A program made the translations under genes and the position numbers. DNA of 64,000 nt from Lancefieldella sp963524285 (lineage in GTDB: Bacteria > Actinomycetota > Coriobacteriia > Coriobacteriales > Atopobiaceae), in contig CAURGZ010000002.1 in the NCBI GenBank assembly GCA_963524285.1, positions 1 to 64,000 on the forward strand, read 5' to 3'. Positions 33,074 through 42,935 of the stretch are shown piece by piece (the stretch's first letter is position 1; each line of letters begins with the position of its first letter). The notes beneath the pieces were generated by a model. It ran no database searches. It was not told where the DNA came from and was given only the letters and a program-made list of their open reading frames with translations.

Positions 33074-35968
33074 TTATGCGCGCTTCTTCTGAGCTTTTTT
33101 CTCTGCAGCTAGACGTGCGTTATCGCGGTCAAGAATCTCTTTAAGGAACTTGCCTGTGTGGCTTTCTGGCGTTGCTGCAACCTTTTCTGGCGTACCAGAA
33201 ACAACTACGGTTCCACCGCCATCGCCACCTTCTGGACCCATGTCAATAATGCGGTCAGCCATCTTGATGACATCCAAGTTGTGCTCAATGACAAGAACGG
33301 TGTTACCCGCATCAACAAGACGCTCAAGCACAACAATAAGCTGTCTGACATCCTCAAAATGAAGGCCAGTTGTTGGCTCGTCCAGAATATAAAGAGTTTT
33401 ACCAGTCTGTTGACGATGAAGCTCTTTTGCAAGTTTGACACGCTGTGCCTCGCCGCCAGAAAGCGTGGTTGCTGGCTGACCAAGGTGAATGTAACCAAGA
33501 CCAACATCGTGGAGGGTCTGCAGCTTGTTCTTAATGCGAGGAATGTTTGCAAAGAACGCAAGCGCCTCATGAACCGTCATGTCAAGCACGTCAGAGACGG
33601 ACTTGCCGTGGTAGAGAATCTCGAGCGTCTCGCGGTTATAACGCTTACCGTGGCAGACCTCGCAAGGGACATAGACGTCAGGCAAGAAGTTCATCTCAAT
33701 CTTGATCTGGCCGTCGCCCTTACAAGCCTCGCAGCGGCCACCTTGGACGTTAAACGAGAAACGCCCAGCTGAGTAGCCACGTGCGCGAGACTCTGGAACG
33801 GAGGCATACAGTGCACGCAGGTCATCCCAAAGGCCAATATAGGTTGCTGGGTTAGAACGAGGTGTTCTACCAATAGGGCTTTGGTCAATATCAATGACCT
33901 TATCGATAAGATCAACGCCCTCAAGCTTTTTATACTCTCCTACCACACGTTTTGAGTGCTGAACTGCATTGGTAAGCGCGGGTGCAAGGGTATCGGTAAC
34001 CAGAGAAGACTTACCAGAACCAGAAACGCCTGTGACTACCGTCAACGTGCCCAGCTCAATTGAAGCGGAAACATTTTTAAGGTTGTTAGCGCTAGCTCCC
34101 GTAATCTTGATCTTTCCACGACCGGGCTTACGGCGAGTCTCTGGAAGTCTAATCTGCTTCTTTCCTGTAAGGTAAGCACCCGTGATGGAATCAGGGTTCT
34201 TGACAATCTCTTCTGGAGTTCCAGCAGCAACAACGTGACCACCAAGCTCACCGGCGCCGGGGCCCATGTCAATAACGTAGTCAGCTGCACGAATGGTATC
34301 TTCATCGTGCTCAACAACAAGTACGGTATTACCGCGGTCTCTGAGCTGCTTAAGCGTCTCAATAAGACGGTTGTTGTCTCTTTGGTGAAGGCCAATGGAA
34401 GGCTCGTCCAGAATGTAAAGGACGCCCATAAGGCCAGCACCAATCTGAGTTGCCAAGCGAATACGCTGGGCCTCTCCACCAGAAAGCGATGCTGCTGCAC
34501 GAGAAAGCGTGAGATAGTCCAAGCCAACGTTTACCAAGAATTGCAGCCTTGCCACAATCTCTTTGACAATAGGACCTGCAATAACCTTCTGACGATCAGT
34601 AATAGTCAGCTGCTTGAAGAACTCCAGTGACTCCTTACAAGAGAGTTCACAAACCTCCCAGATGTTCTTCTCGCCAACGGTGACAGAAAGGATTTCTGGC
34701 TTTAAGCGAGCTCCGTGGCAGGTTGTACAAGGCATCTCGCGAATATACTTCTCAAGATGCGTCTTCATATTCTCTGACGTGGTCTCTTGATACTTGTCAA
34801 AAAGAATCTTTCTGACACCAGAGAACGTAGTAAACCAATGCGTATTGCGGCCGTCTCGCGTTTTGTAGTCAACGCGAATCTTAGTAGAACCAAGACCGCC
34901 GAGAAGGGCGTCTTGCACCTTCTTAGGTAGCTTGTTCCAAGGTGTTGTATCAGATACGTCAAAATGCTTGCAGACTGCAGACAAAATCTGAGGATAGTAA
35001 TTGGAGTGGCCAAAGAGGCTTCCAAAAACGCCCTCTGATACGGACAGTTTTGGATCAGCAATCAGTGCCGCAGCATCAATAATTTTACGAGTTCCTAGGC
35101 CGTCGCAGTCGGGACAGGCGCCGTAAGGAGCGTTGAAGGAAAAATCGCGAGGCTGCAGGTCATCCATAGAGTGACCGTGAATAGGACAAGCAAGCGCCAG
35201 CGAATACTGCAAGAGCTCTTCTGGCATAGTCTCTGGATTGGATTTATCGGCCAGGAGCAATATGCCTACCTTGCCCTGGGCAAGCTTAGTTGCCTGCTCA
35301 ACGCCTTCAACAATACGACCTAAAGAATCAGGACGGATGACAATACGGTCAACAACCACCTCAATATCGTGCTTGAGGGTTTTACCCAGCGTGATTTCTT
35401 CATCAAGCTCACGCACAACGCCGTCAACACGAACGCGAGAAAATCCTTCTTTGCGCAAGTCTTCAAAGAGCTTGACGTACTCGCCCTTGCGGCCCAAAAC
35501 AACAGGAGCCAGGACATAGGCCCTGCGTCCCTGACCAGCCTCGAGGATTTTATCGGCAACCTGATCTGTTGTCTGGCGCTCAATAACGCGCCCACACTCA
35601 GGGCAGTGAGGAGTACCCATACGAGCGTACAAAAGGCGCAGATAATCATAGATTTCTGTAACGGTACCAACGGTAGAGCGAGGATTTCTAGAAGTTGTCT
35701 TCTGGTCAATAGATACCGCAGGAGAAAGACCATCAATAGAGTCAAGGTCTGGCTTATCCATCTGTCCCAAGAACTGACGGGCATAGCTGGACAAGGACTC
35801 AACGTAGCGGCGCTGTCCCTCTGCGTAAATGGTGTCGAAGGCAAGGCTTGACTTGCCCGAACCAGAAAGTCCCGTAATAACTACCAGCTGATCACGAGGG
35901 ATATCAATGTCAATATCTTGCAGGTTGTGCTCTCGTGCGCCACGGATAGCAATTTTGCTTGAAGCCAT
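33074..35968 (-). CDS. uvrA: Excinuclease ABC subunit A
   Basis: DNA damage sensor of nucleotide excision repair, an ABC ATPase dimer. The 964-residue protein has two ATPase modules with Walker A G-L-S-G-S-G-K-S (about 31-38) and G-V-S-G-S-G-K-S, signatures L-S-G-G-E-A-Q-R twice, and zinc-module cysteines C-P-E-C-G and C-E-A-C-K-G with C-E-V-C-H-G. Length is typical. It is the first gene of a five-gene operon. GAGGAA precedes the ATG. No clear LexA box was found upstream. Confidence 0.97.
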   Translation of the reverse strand: MASSKIAIRGAREHNLQDIDIDIPRDQLVVITGLSGSGKSSLAFDTIYAEGQRRYVESLSSYARQFLGQMDKPDLDSIDGLSPAVSIDQKTTSRNPRSTVGTVTEIYDYLRLLYARMGTPHCPECGRVIERQTTDQVADKILEAGQGRRAYVLAPVVLGRKGEYVKLFEDLRKEGFSRVRVDGVVRELDEEITLGKTLKHDIEVVVDRIVIRPDSLGRIVEGVEQATKLAQGKVGILLLADKSNPETMPEELLQYSLALACPIHGHSMDDLQPRDFSFNAPYGACPDCDGLGTRKIIDAAALIADPKLSVSEGVFGSLFGHSNYYPQILSAVCKHFDVSDTTPWNKLPKKVQDALLGGLGSTKIRVDYKTRDGRNTHWFTTFSGVRKILFDKYQETTSENMKTHLEKYIREMPCTTCHGARLKPEILSVTVGEKNIWEVCELSCKESLEFFKQLTITDRQKVIAGPIVKEIVARLQFLVNVGLDYLTLSRAAASLSGGEAQRIRLATQIGAGLMGVLYILDEPSIGLHQRDNNRLIETLKQLRDRGNTVLVVEHDEDTIRAADYVIDMGPGAGELGGHVVAAGTPEEIVKNPDSITGAYLTGKKQIRLPETRRKPGRGKIKITGASANNLKNVSASIELGTLTVVTGVSGSGKSSLVTDTLAPALTNAVQHSKRVVGEYKKLEGVDLIDKVIDIDQSPIGRTPRSNPATYIGLWDDLRALYASVPESRARGYSAGRFSFNVQGGRCEACKGDGQIKIEMNFLPDVYVPCEVCHGKRYNRETLEILYHGKSVSDVLDMTVHEALAFFANIPRIKNKLQTLHDVGLGYIHLGQPATTLSGGEAQRVKLAKELHRQQTGKTLYILDEPTTGLHFEDVRQLIVVLERLVDAGNTVLVIEHNLDVIKMADRIIDMGPEGGDGGGTVVVSGTPEKVAATPESHTGKFLKEILDRDNARLAAEKKAQKKRA

Positions 35969-36030
35969 AGTTCCTCACATAACCAGTTTGACGTGCGCAT
36001 CTCTTTTGACGCGCCTACTGCCAAACAATA

Positions 36031-36075
36031 GAAAACAACATCAGTACACAGATGCAATTTGTGCGTACTGATGTT
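36031..36075 (-). terminator. Terminator after the YhcH-family gene
   Basis: AACATCAGTAC (36036-36046) pairs with GTACTGATGTT (36065-36075); the minus strand continues GTTTTC. It is in the gap between this gene and uvrA. Confidence 0.75.
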
Positions 36076-36122
36076 CTAGTATACCCAAGTTAGTGCTGCC
36101 AAAACATGGCAAGCGCGCTTCC

Positions 36123-36584
36123 CTATTTCACGCGAACCTTCATCACGGCTTTTTTGAGCTTTGAGCCAGATTTCTCCAGCGTACAGCCTGGTTTGTGAGC
36201 ATCAGATGGAGGTGTCACTAGAAAATCACCAGCGTGCAAGGTAACCCATGTCTCTTCCCCAGGATTGGTATAAGCACCAAAATCAGCATCAAAATTAAAG
36301 TCACCCTTAAGAACACACTGCTCAAGAGGGGCAACAGCGATGCTTTCGGTGCCAGAAATAACCACATGAATATCTGCGTAAATCTTATGAGCCTCATAGT
36401 CCTTCTCGCCAGGCAGTGCTGGCTCAAACTCCATGACGTTCACAAAAACGTTATCTCTATCAATTTCTGTCTTGCCCAAAGGCAGCTCATCAAGATTGTG
36501 GGTTGTCAAAAACTCCGCAGCACAAGCCATATATTTCTGACCAAAGTCATTCTCAGATAAGTTTTTAATTGACGAGAAAATCAT
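36123..36584 (-). CDS. YhcH/YjgK/YiaL (DUF386) protein, possible sialic acid anomerase NanQ
   Basis: A 153-residue cupin-like protein. The signature H-x-x-Y-A-D-I-H (H-K-I-Y-A-D-I-H-V-V), the F-L-V-T-P-P-S-D-A-H-K-P motif and the C-terminal K-A-V-M-K-V-R match the DUF386 family. E. coli YhcH (NanQ) is an N-acetylneuraminate anomerase; other members act on different sugars. Because the window encodes sialic acid breakdown about 10 kb away, NanQ is the likely role, but it is a separate transcription unit. GGAGG precedes the ATG. Confidence 0.85.
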   Translation of the reverse strand: MIFSSIKNLSENDFGQKYMACAAEFLTTHNLDELPLGKTEIDRDNVFVNVMEFEPALPGEKDYEAHKIYADIHVVISGTESIAVAPLEQCVLKGDFNFDADFGAYTNPGEETWVTLHAGDFLVTPPSDAHKPGCTLEKSGSKLKKAVMKVRVK

Positions 36585-36702
36585 GTGAACCTCCTACGTT
36601 CAGCTAAAGTACGCCGAAAAGATTATAGCTATCTCGTTTGCCATAAAGTTCTATGGGTAGAATTAAATAGTTACTGCATACAACTGCTACATAAGGAGAG
36701 AC

Positions 36703-37551
36703 ATGGCAGACGTAGATATTGATCGTGAGGCGCTTCGTAAAGAGATTGACGCTGCCCTTCACGGCAAAAAGAAAGAGCCACAGCCACCAGCGGGTTTTGA
36801 ACTTAATCAGCACTCAAGCGTGAAGCACGTTATTGGCGTTGTTTCTGGTAAGGGTGGCGTTGGCAAGTCTTTTGTCACCGGCATTCTTGCAACTAACCTT
36901 GCTCGCGCAGGTAAGCGCGTTGGTATTCTTGACGGTGATATTACCGGTCCTTCAATTCCTCGTATGTTTGGCATCTCTGACGAGCGCTCTTACGGCGTTG
37001 AAGAGCAGCTTATTCCAATTGAGGATGCAAACGGCATCAAGATTATGAGTGCCAACCTGGTGCTTCAGAACGAGACCGACCCTGTTCTCTGGAGAGGCCC
37101 CGTTGTTGCTGGTGCTATCCAGCAGTTCTACAGCCAGTGCAACTGGGGTGACTTGGATTATCTTCTGATTGATATGCCTCCAGGAACAGGCGATGTTGCG
37201 CTAACGGTATTCCAGTCCCTTCCTGTTGAAGGTGTTGTGATTGTTTCTTCTCCACAAGATCTTGTTCAGATGGTTGTGGGCAAGGCAGTACGCATGGCAG
37301 AAATGATGCATGTACCTGTACTTGGTTTGATTGAGAACATGGCATATATCACCTGCCCTCACTGCGATGAGCGCATTGAGCCTTACGGTCCATCAAAGCT
37401 TGCTGAGACCGCAGCGGCATTTAACCTCAAGCCTTTAGGACAGCTTCCTATGGATGCAATCTTTGCGCAGATTGCCGATAAGGGAACCTTTAGCACCGAG
37501 CTTCCAGAAGGCCTTGTTCCTGACGCAACACAAAGCGTTCTTGACCTGTAA
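36703..37551 (+). CDS. Mrp/NBP35-type iron-sulfur carrier ATPase
   Basis: A 282-residue P-loop ATPase that carries iron-sulfur clusters to apoproteins in its studied relatives. It has the deviant Walker A motif G-K-G-G-V-G-K-S (about 49-56), D-G-D-I-T-G-P-S and a C-terminal C-P-H-C (about 222-225) that would hold a cluster at the dimer interface. The N-terminal DUF59 domain of longer Mrp proteins is absent; instead there is a 35-residue charged leader. AAGGAG lies eight bases before the ATG. Confidence 0.92.
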   Translation: MADVDIDREALRKEIDAALHGKKKEPQPPAGFELNQHSSVKHVIGVVSGKGGVGKSFVTGILATNLARAGKRVGILDGDITGPSIPRMFGISDERSYGVEEQLIPIEDANGIKIMSANLVLQNETDPVLWRGPVVAGAIQQFYSQCNWGDLDYLLIDMPPGTGDVALTVFQSLPVEGVVIVSSPQDLVQMVVGKAVRMAEMMHVPVLGLIENMAYITCPHCDERIEPYGPSKLAETAAAFNLKPLGQLPMDAIFAQIADKGTFSTELPEGLVPDATQSVLDL

Positions 37552-37596
37552 GTTCTAGCTTCTAGAAGTTACAAAACACAAAAGGTAATTCTTACT

Positions 37597-38850
37597 ATGG
37601 CTCAATCAACGCGCGTTAAAGAACGACAAGCAGCACAAGCTCAGCGCATCAAGCAGGCTCAGGCATTTCTGGTGCCTGACCACATTGATGTTGCAATTGT
37701 TGGTGGTGGCGCAGCAGGTCTCTGCGCTGCCACCACTGCTGCCGAAGCTCTTGGCGAAGGTAAACGCGTTGTCGTCTTTGAAAAAGCACTGGAAAGCGGC
37801 AGAACCATCCTGGCAACAGGCGGAGGACGCTGCAACTTTACCAATACTGATTTGAGCTTTGAGAATTTTTCTCATCCAGAGTTTGTCCAGGCTGTTTGCA
37901 AAGATAAGGACACCTTCCTTGCAGACATTCTCTCTTTCTTTAGGTCCAGCGGTCTTGCTTGGGCTACAGAAGACGAAGGCAGAATGTACCCGCTTACCAG
38001 GCAAGCAAGCTCCATCCAATCACTGCTGCTCAAGCGAGCTCAAAAAGCTGGCGTGCAATTTGCCCTAGGACGAGAAGTCACTTCGGTAAAACCCCAGCAC
38101 AATGGCTTCACCGTTACCTTTCAAGAATGCTTTGCTGGCGAGAAAACCTACAAGGTCCACGCATCAACAGTAATCCTAGCTACTGGCGGGCTCACAACCA
38201 CAAATCTTGCAGAGAGCCTTGACTTGCAGACCACCTCACTGCGACCGGGACTTTGTGCACTCACCTGCAAGCCCGAGCCCCCAACAAGCCTTGATGGAAA
38301 GCGCGTTCGAGCACACGCAGCTCTTTTAAGAGACGGAGCTGTGCTCAAACAGGAATCTGGTGAGCTTCTTTTTAGGTCATTTGGACTCTCGGGCATCATG
38401 ATTTTCAACTTGTCTCGCACAGCCTTGCCTGGCGACGTATTTGAGATTGATCTTCTCCCTCAGCTTACGGAAGAGGAAGTTGCAGCAGCTGTAGAAGCTC
38501 ACACCACCGACGGTCTTCTCGACCCACAGATTGTTGCCTACCTGGGCGCCAATGACTCAGTTGAAGTCACTGTTGCCAAGGCTCACAAAATGGCCTTTAC
38601 CGTTACGGGTACGTCTTCCAAAGTTGTCCCTCAGGTCTGTATTGGTGGAATTTCCATCAATCAAGTAGACTCAATCACTCTTGAAGCGCATGACATTCCT
38701 GGTCTGTTTATTGCAGGAGAAGCCCTTGATATTGATGCTCAATGTGGAGGATTTAACCTCTCGTGGGCGTGGAAGAGCGGTATGGTTGCCGGTCTGGCTG
38801 CCGCTAAAAGCGCTGGTCAGAAAAATGCACCTTTGAAAAAGGACAACTAA
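37597..38850 (+). CDS. FAD-dependent oxidoreductase, HI0933/YhiN family
   Basis: A 417-residue flavoprotein of the HI0933/BaiN-like family. The dinucleotide motif G-G-G-A-A-G (about 36-41), the family motif A-T-G-G-G-R-C-N-F-T-N and the C-terminal F-I-A-G-E-A-L-D-I-D-A-Q-C-G-G-F-N-L are all present. Known relatives include a bile-acid-modifying enzyme, but most are uncharacterised. It is followed at one base by a second FAD protein, suggesting a two-gene operon, possibly with the upstream Mrp gene (45-base gap). Confidence 0.9.
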   Translation: MAQSTRVKERQAAQAQRIKQAQAFLVPDHIDVAIVGGGAAGLCAATTAAEALGEGKRVVVFEKALESGRTILATGGGRCNFTNTDLSFENFSHPEFVQAVCKDKDTFLADILSFFRSSGLAWATEDEGRMYPLTRQASSIQSLLLKRAQKAGVQFALGREVTSVKPQHNGFTVTFQECFAGEKTYKVHASTVILATGGLTTTNLAESLDLQTTSLRPGLCALTCKPEPPTSLDGKRVRAHAALLRDGAVLKQESGELLFRSFGLSGIMIFNLSRTALPGDVFEIDLLPQLTEEEVAAAVEAHTTDGLLDPQIVAYLGANDSVEVTVAKAHKMAFTVTGTSSKVVPQVCIGGISINQVDSITLEAHDIPGLFIAGEALDIDAQCGGFNLSWAWKSGMVAGLAAAKSAGQKNAPLKKDN

Positions 38851-38851
38851 C

Positions 38852-40522
38852 ATGCTAGAAGTATCAAACATTAAAGTTCATGTTGCTCCTCTTCGTAAGC
38901 ATCCTGCTAAAGAATCAAAGGTGGGGTTTGACGCGCTGCTTCGCGCTCTCCGAGTCTCTGCGGATGAGGTTACCTCATATGAGCTGCATAAACGCTCAAT
39001 TGATGCACGTAAAAGAAACGATATTGTTCTTATCCTCACCTACCACGTAAACCTTAAAGGTGGGTCTGCAGCGGAACAAAAACTCCTTAACAAAATTCAA
39101 GGCAAACCTGCGGCAAAGCACATTAAGCTTGCTGAGCCAAATACTTTTACGCTTCCCAAAGCAACGCAACCTGCTCCTTCAGAGAATCGTCCCGTTGTTG
39201 TAGGAGCGGGATGTGCGGGCTTGTTCTGTGCGCTTACGCTTGCCAAAGCTGGCCTCAATCCCCTGCTTATTGAGCGCGGAGATGATGCAGCACGAAGAAC
39301 TGCAGCTGTAGAGCATCATAACCAAACGGGTCAGCTCGATATTGAGAGCAACATCCAATTTGGTCTTGGTGGTGCTGGTACATTCTCTGACGGCAAGCTC
39401 AACACGGGTACCAAAAGTGCTTCTCACCGCTTTATTCTTGAGACTTTTGTTAAAGCAGGCGCACAGAAAAATATTTTGTGGGACGCAAAACCCCACGTAG
39501 GAAGCGATGTTCTTCCCACCGTTGTGACCAACATTGTCACAATGATTGAAGAGGCGGGTGGAACCGTTGCATTTAGGACAAAACTCGCCTCCCTAGAGCG
39601 AGCCTCAGATGGCTCTCTTTCTGCAATTCAGGTTGAGAAGACCAATCCAGACGGCTCAACTCAAACTAAAACCATACAGACTCGCACAATGATTCTTGCG
39701 ACTGGTCACTCAAGTAGAGACACGTATGTCATGCTCAAAGACAAAGGTATTTCTATGGAGAGAAAAACCTTTGCTATGGGTGTGCGAATTGAGCACCTTC
39801 AGTCTCAAATCAATAAATCACTCTATGGCCCTGAAGCAACCAATCCTGTACTAGGAGCGGCACCCTACAAGCTTTCTGTTCACCTTCCCTCTGGTAGAAG
39901 CGCCTTCTCGTTCTGTATGTGTCCTGGTGGCTATGTTGTTTCTGCAGCTAGCGAGAAGGGCGGCGTAGTCACAAACGGCATGAGCCTGTCTGACCGTGCG
40001 GGCAAAAATGCCAACTCCGGCCTGTTAGCTAACGTCTATCCAGAAGATCTACCAGGAGACGACGTGCTTGCTGGCATTGAGCTGCAACGCTCTTGTGAGC
40101 AGGCGGCCTTTAAAGCAGGTGGAGGTGCCTATGTTGCTCCTGCTCAGCTAGTTGGTGACTTCCTACACAAGAAAGCTTCTACTGGACCTCGTTCGGTAAA
40201 ACCAACGTATCCGCGTGGTGTTACCTGGACCTCGCTTGAAGACTGTCTTCCACCCTACGTCTTACAAACCTTGCGAGAAGCCCTTCCGGTCATGGATAAA
40301 AAGCTTCATGGCTTTGCGCATCCCGATGCTGTGCTTACGGGCGTTGAAACACGGTCAAGCTCTCCTGTAAGAATTACCCGCGATGAAACAGGACAAAGCA
40401 TTAACACACCAGGAATATGGCCTGTAGGTGAAGGTGCTGGCTATGCGGGCGGCATTATGAGTGCTGCTGCAGATGGCATTAGAATGGCTGAGCTTGTAGT
40501 GGAGCACTACAACAACGCTTAG
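38852..40522 (+). CDS. FAD-dependent oxidoreductase (COG2509 type)
   Basis: A 556-residue flavoprotein. About 100 N-terminal residues (RNA-binding-like, V-D-A/R-K-R-N-D-I) precede the dinucleotide site V-G-A-G-C-A-G-L (about 112-119) and the family block F-G-L-G-G-A-G-T-F-S-D-G-K-L. The C-terminus has W-P-V-G-E-G-A-G-Y-A-G-G-I. The reaction is unknown. AAGGA lies just before the ATG, within the end of the upstream gene. Its stop overlaps the end of convergent uvrB by four bases. Confidence 0.9.
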   Translation: MLEVSNIKVHVAPLRKHPAKESKVGFDALLRALRVSADEVTSYELHKRSIDARKRNDIVLILTYHVNLKGGSAAEQKLLNKIQGKPAAKHIKLAEPNTFTLPKATQPAPSENRPVVVGAGCAGLFCALTLAKAGLNPLLIERGDDAARRTAAVEHHNQTGQLDIESNIQFGLGGAGTFSDGKLNTGTKSASHRFILETFVKAGAQKNILWDAKPHVGSDVLPTVVTNIVTMIEEAGGTVAFRTKLASLERASDGSLSAIQVEKTNPDGSTQTKTIQTRTMILATGHSSRDTYVMLKDKGISMERKTFAMGVRIEHLQSQINKSLYGPEATNPVLGAAPYKLSVHLPSGRSAFSFCMCPGGYVVSAASEKGGVVTNGMSLSDRAGKNANSGLLANVYPEDLPGDDVLAGIELQRSCEQAAFKAGGGAYVAPAQLVGDFLHKKASTGPRSVKPTYPRGVTWTSLEDCLPPYVLQTLREALPVMDKKLHGFAHPDAVLTGVETRSSSPVRITRDETGQSINTPGIWPVGEGAGYAGGIMSAAADGIRMAELVVEHYNNA

Positions 40523-42759
40523 TGCTTGCCTCTATAACATCTGCGAGTTGCGTGAGTACTGCCCTTTCTAGCTCCTGTTTTAAGCCTCTTGATAACATCA
40601 TCTGAGGTAGTGCCTTCAAGCTGGCTTCTAATGGCTACAATCTGATCTCTGAGTTCTGCTGCATGTTCATAATCCATTGACGCAGAAGCCTCTGCCATCT
40701 CTGCTTCCATACCAGAAAGCATTGCTTCAACCTCTGAGCGCGGAAGATTTTGAAGCTCTTCAGCAAGCAATTCTGCAGGCATTTCAAGAATTGATTCTTG
40801 CTGTTCTTCAAGCGAATCTTCGTCATCAGAGGCGGTATAGAACTCTCCGTTTTTGCGCTTGCGTTTATCAACGTTCTCTGAAGCTTCAGCAATAAAACCT
40901 GCAATATCCGTAATGGATTTCTTAACGGTCTTAGGTACAATACCGTGCTCTTTATTAAACGCTTCCTGAAGCTCTCGACGCCTTTTTGTTTCATCAATGG
41001 CAATGCGCATGGAATCAGTGATTTTATCGGCGTACATAATGACCTGGCCAGAAGCGTTTCTTGCCGCTCTACCCATAGTCTGAATAAGAGACCTTCTGTT
41101 TCTTAAGAAGCCCTCTTTATCTGCATCAAGAATTGCCACGAGAGAAACCTCTGGAATATCAAGTCCTTCTCGCAAAAGGTTAATTCCAACCAGTACGTCA
41201 ATCTTTCCCTGACGCAAATCTCTAATGATTTCTACACGGTCAAGCGTGGCAGTATCCGAATGCATGTAGTTGACTTTAATACCCTCGTCTAACAGGTGAT
41301 CTGTAAGATCTTCTGCCATTCTTTTAGTGAGCGTAGTAACAAGAACGCGCTCTTTTTTTGCCACTCTCTCTTTGACCTCTGAGATAAGGTCATCAATTTG
41401 ACCTCTTACTGGTCTGACATCAATCTTTGGATCGAGGAGGCCAGTTGGACGAATAATCTGCTCAACCTGTTGCTGAGCGACCGTCTCTTCATAGTCTCCA
41501 GGAGTTGCAGAGACGTAAATAAACTGTGGAATACGTCCCTCAAATTCGTCAAATCTGAGCGGCCTGTTATCAAGTGCAGAAGGAAGTCTAAATCCGTGAT
41601 CTACCAGCGTAACTTTACGAGACCTATCGCCCTCATACATACCTCTTATTTGAGGAACGGTAACGTGTGACTCATCAATGATGCAAATCATGTCTTTAGG
41701 GAAATAATCAATGAGCGTATAGGGAGGCTCACCTGGAGCTCGACCATCTAAATGGCGCGAGTAGTTCTCAATACCATTGCAATAACCCATAGTCTCAAGC
41801 ATCTCTAGATCATAATTTGTCCTCTGAGCAAGACGCTGAGCTTCTAGCAATTTATCGTTTTCTTTAAGCTCTTTAACACGAGCTTCCATCTCTTCCGAGA
41901 TGGTTGTAAGAGCGTGGGTAATCTTTGGACGCTCAGTAACGTAGTGAGATGCTGGCCAAATTGGAATAGCATCAAACTCTCTAAGCACTTCTCCCGTTAC
42001 ATTGCTAACCTCTGAAATGCTTTCTACTTCATCACCAAAGAACTCAATACGCAGCGGATTTTCTGCATACGGCGGGAACACATCAACAACGTCTCCACGA
42101 ACCCTAAACATACCGCGCTGTAGATCGTAATCATTTCTATCGTACTGGACATCAATAAGATCTTTAATAAAGTCATCGCGCTCAAGAGGAACGGATTTAT
42201 CTACATTAGGCGCAAGACCTGCATAATCTTGAGGGCTACCAATACCGTAAATACACGATACAGATGCAACTACAATGACATCTCGTCTAGATAGAAGCGA
42301 TGAAGTTGCCTGGTGACGGAGCTTCTCTACCTCTTCATTGATGGAAGCATCTTTTTCTATGTACGTATCAGACTGCGGAACATATGCCTCTGGCTGGTAG
42401 TAATCATAGTACGAGACAAAGTACACAACAGCGTTGTTAGGAAAGAGCTCCTTCATCTCTGAAGCAACCTGTGCAGCTAGTGTTTTATTGGGCTCCATAA
42501 TAAGCGTGGGGCGGTTGAGCTTCTCGATAGTTTTAGCCATAGAGAAGGTCTTACCCGAGCCCGTAACACCTAAGAGCGTCTGGTACCTGAGCCCGTCTTC
42601 AATTCCTTGGGCAAGCTTTTCTATTGCCTGTGGCTGATCACCTGCGGGTTCAAAAGGAGATACTACCTGAAGCTTCTCTTCTCCTACTTCACGACCAAAT
42701 CGGCGCAGTTCAGCGCCCATATATTCTTTATGTTGATCTTCAGCATGAGATGCATCCAT
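40519..42759 (-). CDS. uvrB: Excinuclease ABC subunit B
   Basis: Damage-verifying helicase of nucleotide excision repair. The 746-residue protein shows Walker A G-V-T-G-S-G-K-T (about 64-71), the beta-hairpin region Y-Y-D-Y-Y-Q-P-E-A-Y, D-E-S-H helicase box, Q-T-M-G-R-A-A-R-N and a C-terminal UVR motif. It is slightly longer than usual because of an N-terminal 30 residues and a basic tail. AAGGAG precedes the ATG. An AAAC-N4-GTTC site about 50 bases upstream suggests SOS control. Confidence 0.97.
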   Translation of the reverse strand: MDASHAEDQHKEYMGAELRRFGREVGEEKLQVVSPFEPAGDQPQAIEKLAQGIEDGLRYQTLLGVTGSGKTFSMAKTIEKLNRPTLIMEPNKTLAAQVASEMKELFPNNAVVYFVSYYDYYQPEAYVPQSDTYIEKDASINEEVEKLRHQATSSLLSRRDVIVVASVSCIYGIGSPQDYAGLAPNVDKSVPLERDDFIKDLIDVQYDRNDYDLQRGMFRVRGDVVDVFPPYAENPLRIEFFGDEVESISEVSNVTGEVLREFDAIPIWPASHYVTERPKITHALTTISEEMEARVKELKENDKLLEAQRLAQRTNYDLEMLETMGYCNGIENYSRHLDGRAPGEPPYTLIDYFPKDMICIIDESHVTVPQIRGMYEGDRSRKVTLVDHGFRLPSALDNRPLRFDEFEGRIPQFIYVSATPGDYEETVAQQQVEQIIRPTGLLDPKIDVRPVRGQIDDLISEVKERVAKKERVLVTTLTKRMAEDLTDHLLDEGIKVNYMHSDTATLDRVEIIRDLRQGKIDVLVGINLLREGLDIPEVSLVAILDADKEGFLRNRRSLIQTMGRAARNASGQVIMYADKITDSMRIAIDETKRRRELQEAFNKEHGIVPKTVKKSITDIAGFIAEASENVDKRKRKNGEFYTASDDEDSLEEQQESILEMPAELLAEELQNLPRSEVEAMLSGMEAEMAEASASMDYEHAAELRDQIVAIRSQLEGTTSDDVIKRLKTGARKGSTHATRRCYRGKH

Positions 42760-42808
42760 GAGGTTCTCCTTTTCTTGTGAAAGTAGTATACCCCACTTCT
42801 CAAAACTG

Positions 42809-42857
42809 AAACACTTGTTCTATACTATTTATAAATTGCAGTATAGTTTCAAAGTGT
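42809..42857. promoter_or_regulatory. LexA-like site and inverted repeat between uvrB and TPR gene
   Basis: AAACACTTGTTC at 42809-42820 differs by one base from the GAAC-N4-GTTC Gram-positive LexA core. It is part of a larger imperfect inverted repeat: ACACTT plus CTATACT (42811-42826) against AGTATAG plus AAGTGT (42840-42857). Both divergent genes, uvrB and the TPR gene, could be controlled from here. Confidence 0.45.
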
Positions 42858-42935
42858 GACGGGTAATAAATACATTACCTATATGCGCTAAACTAGCACC
42901 TAAATAAACAAGTTACATCAGATAAAGGAGATACC

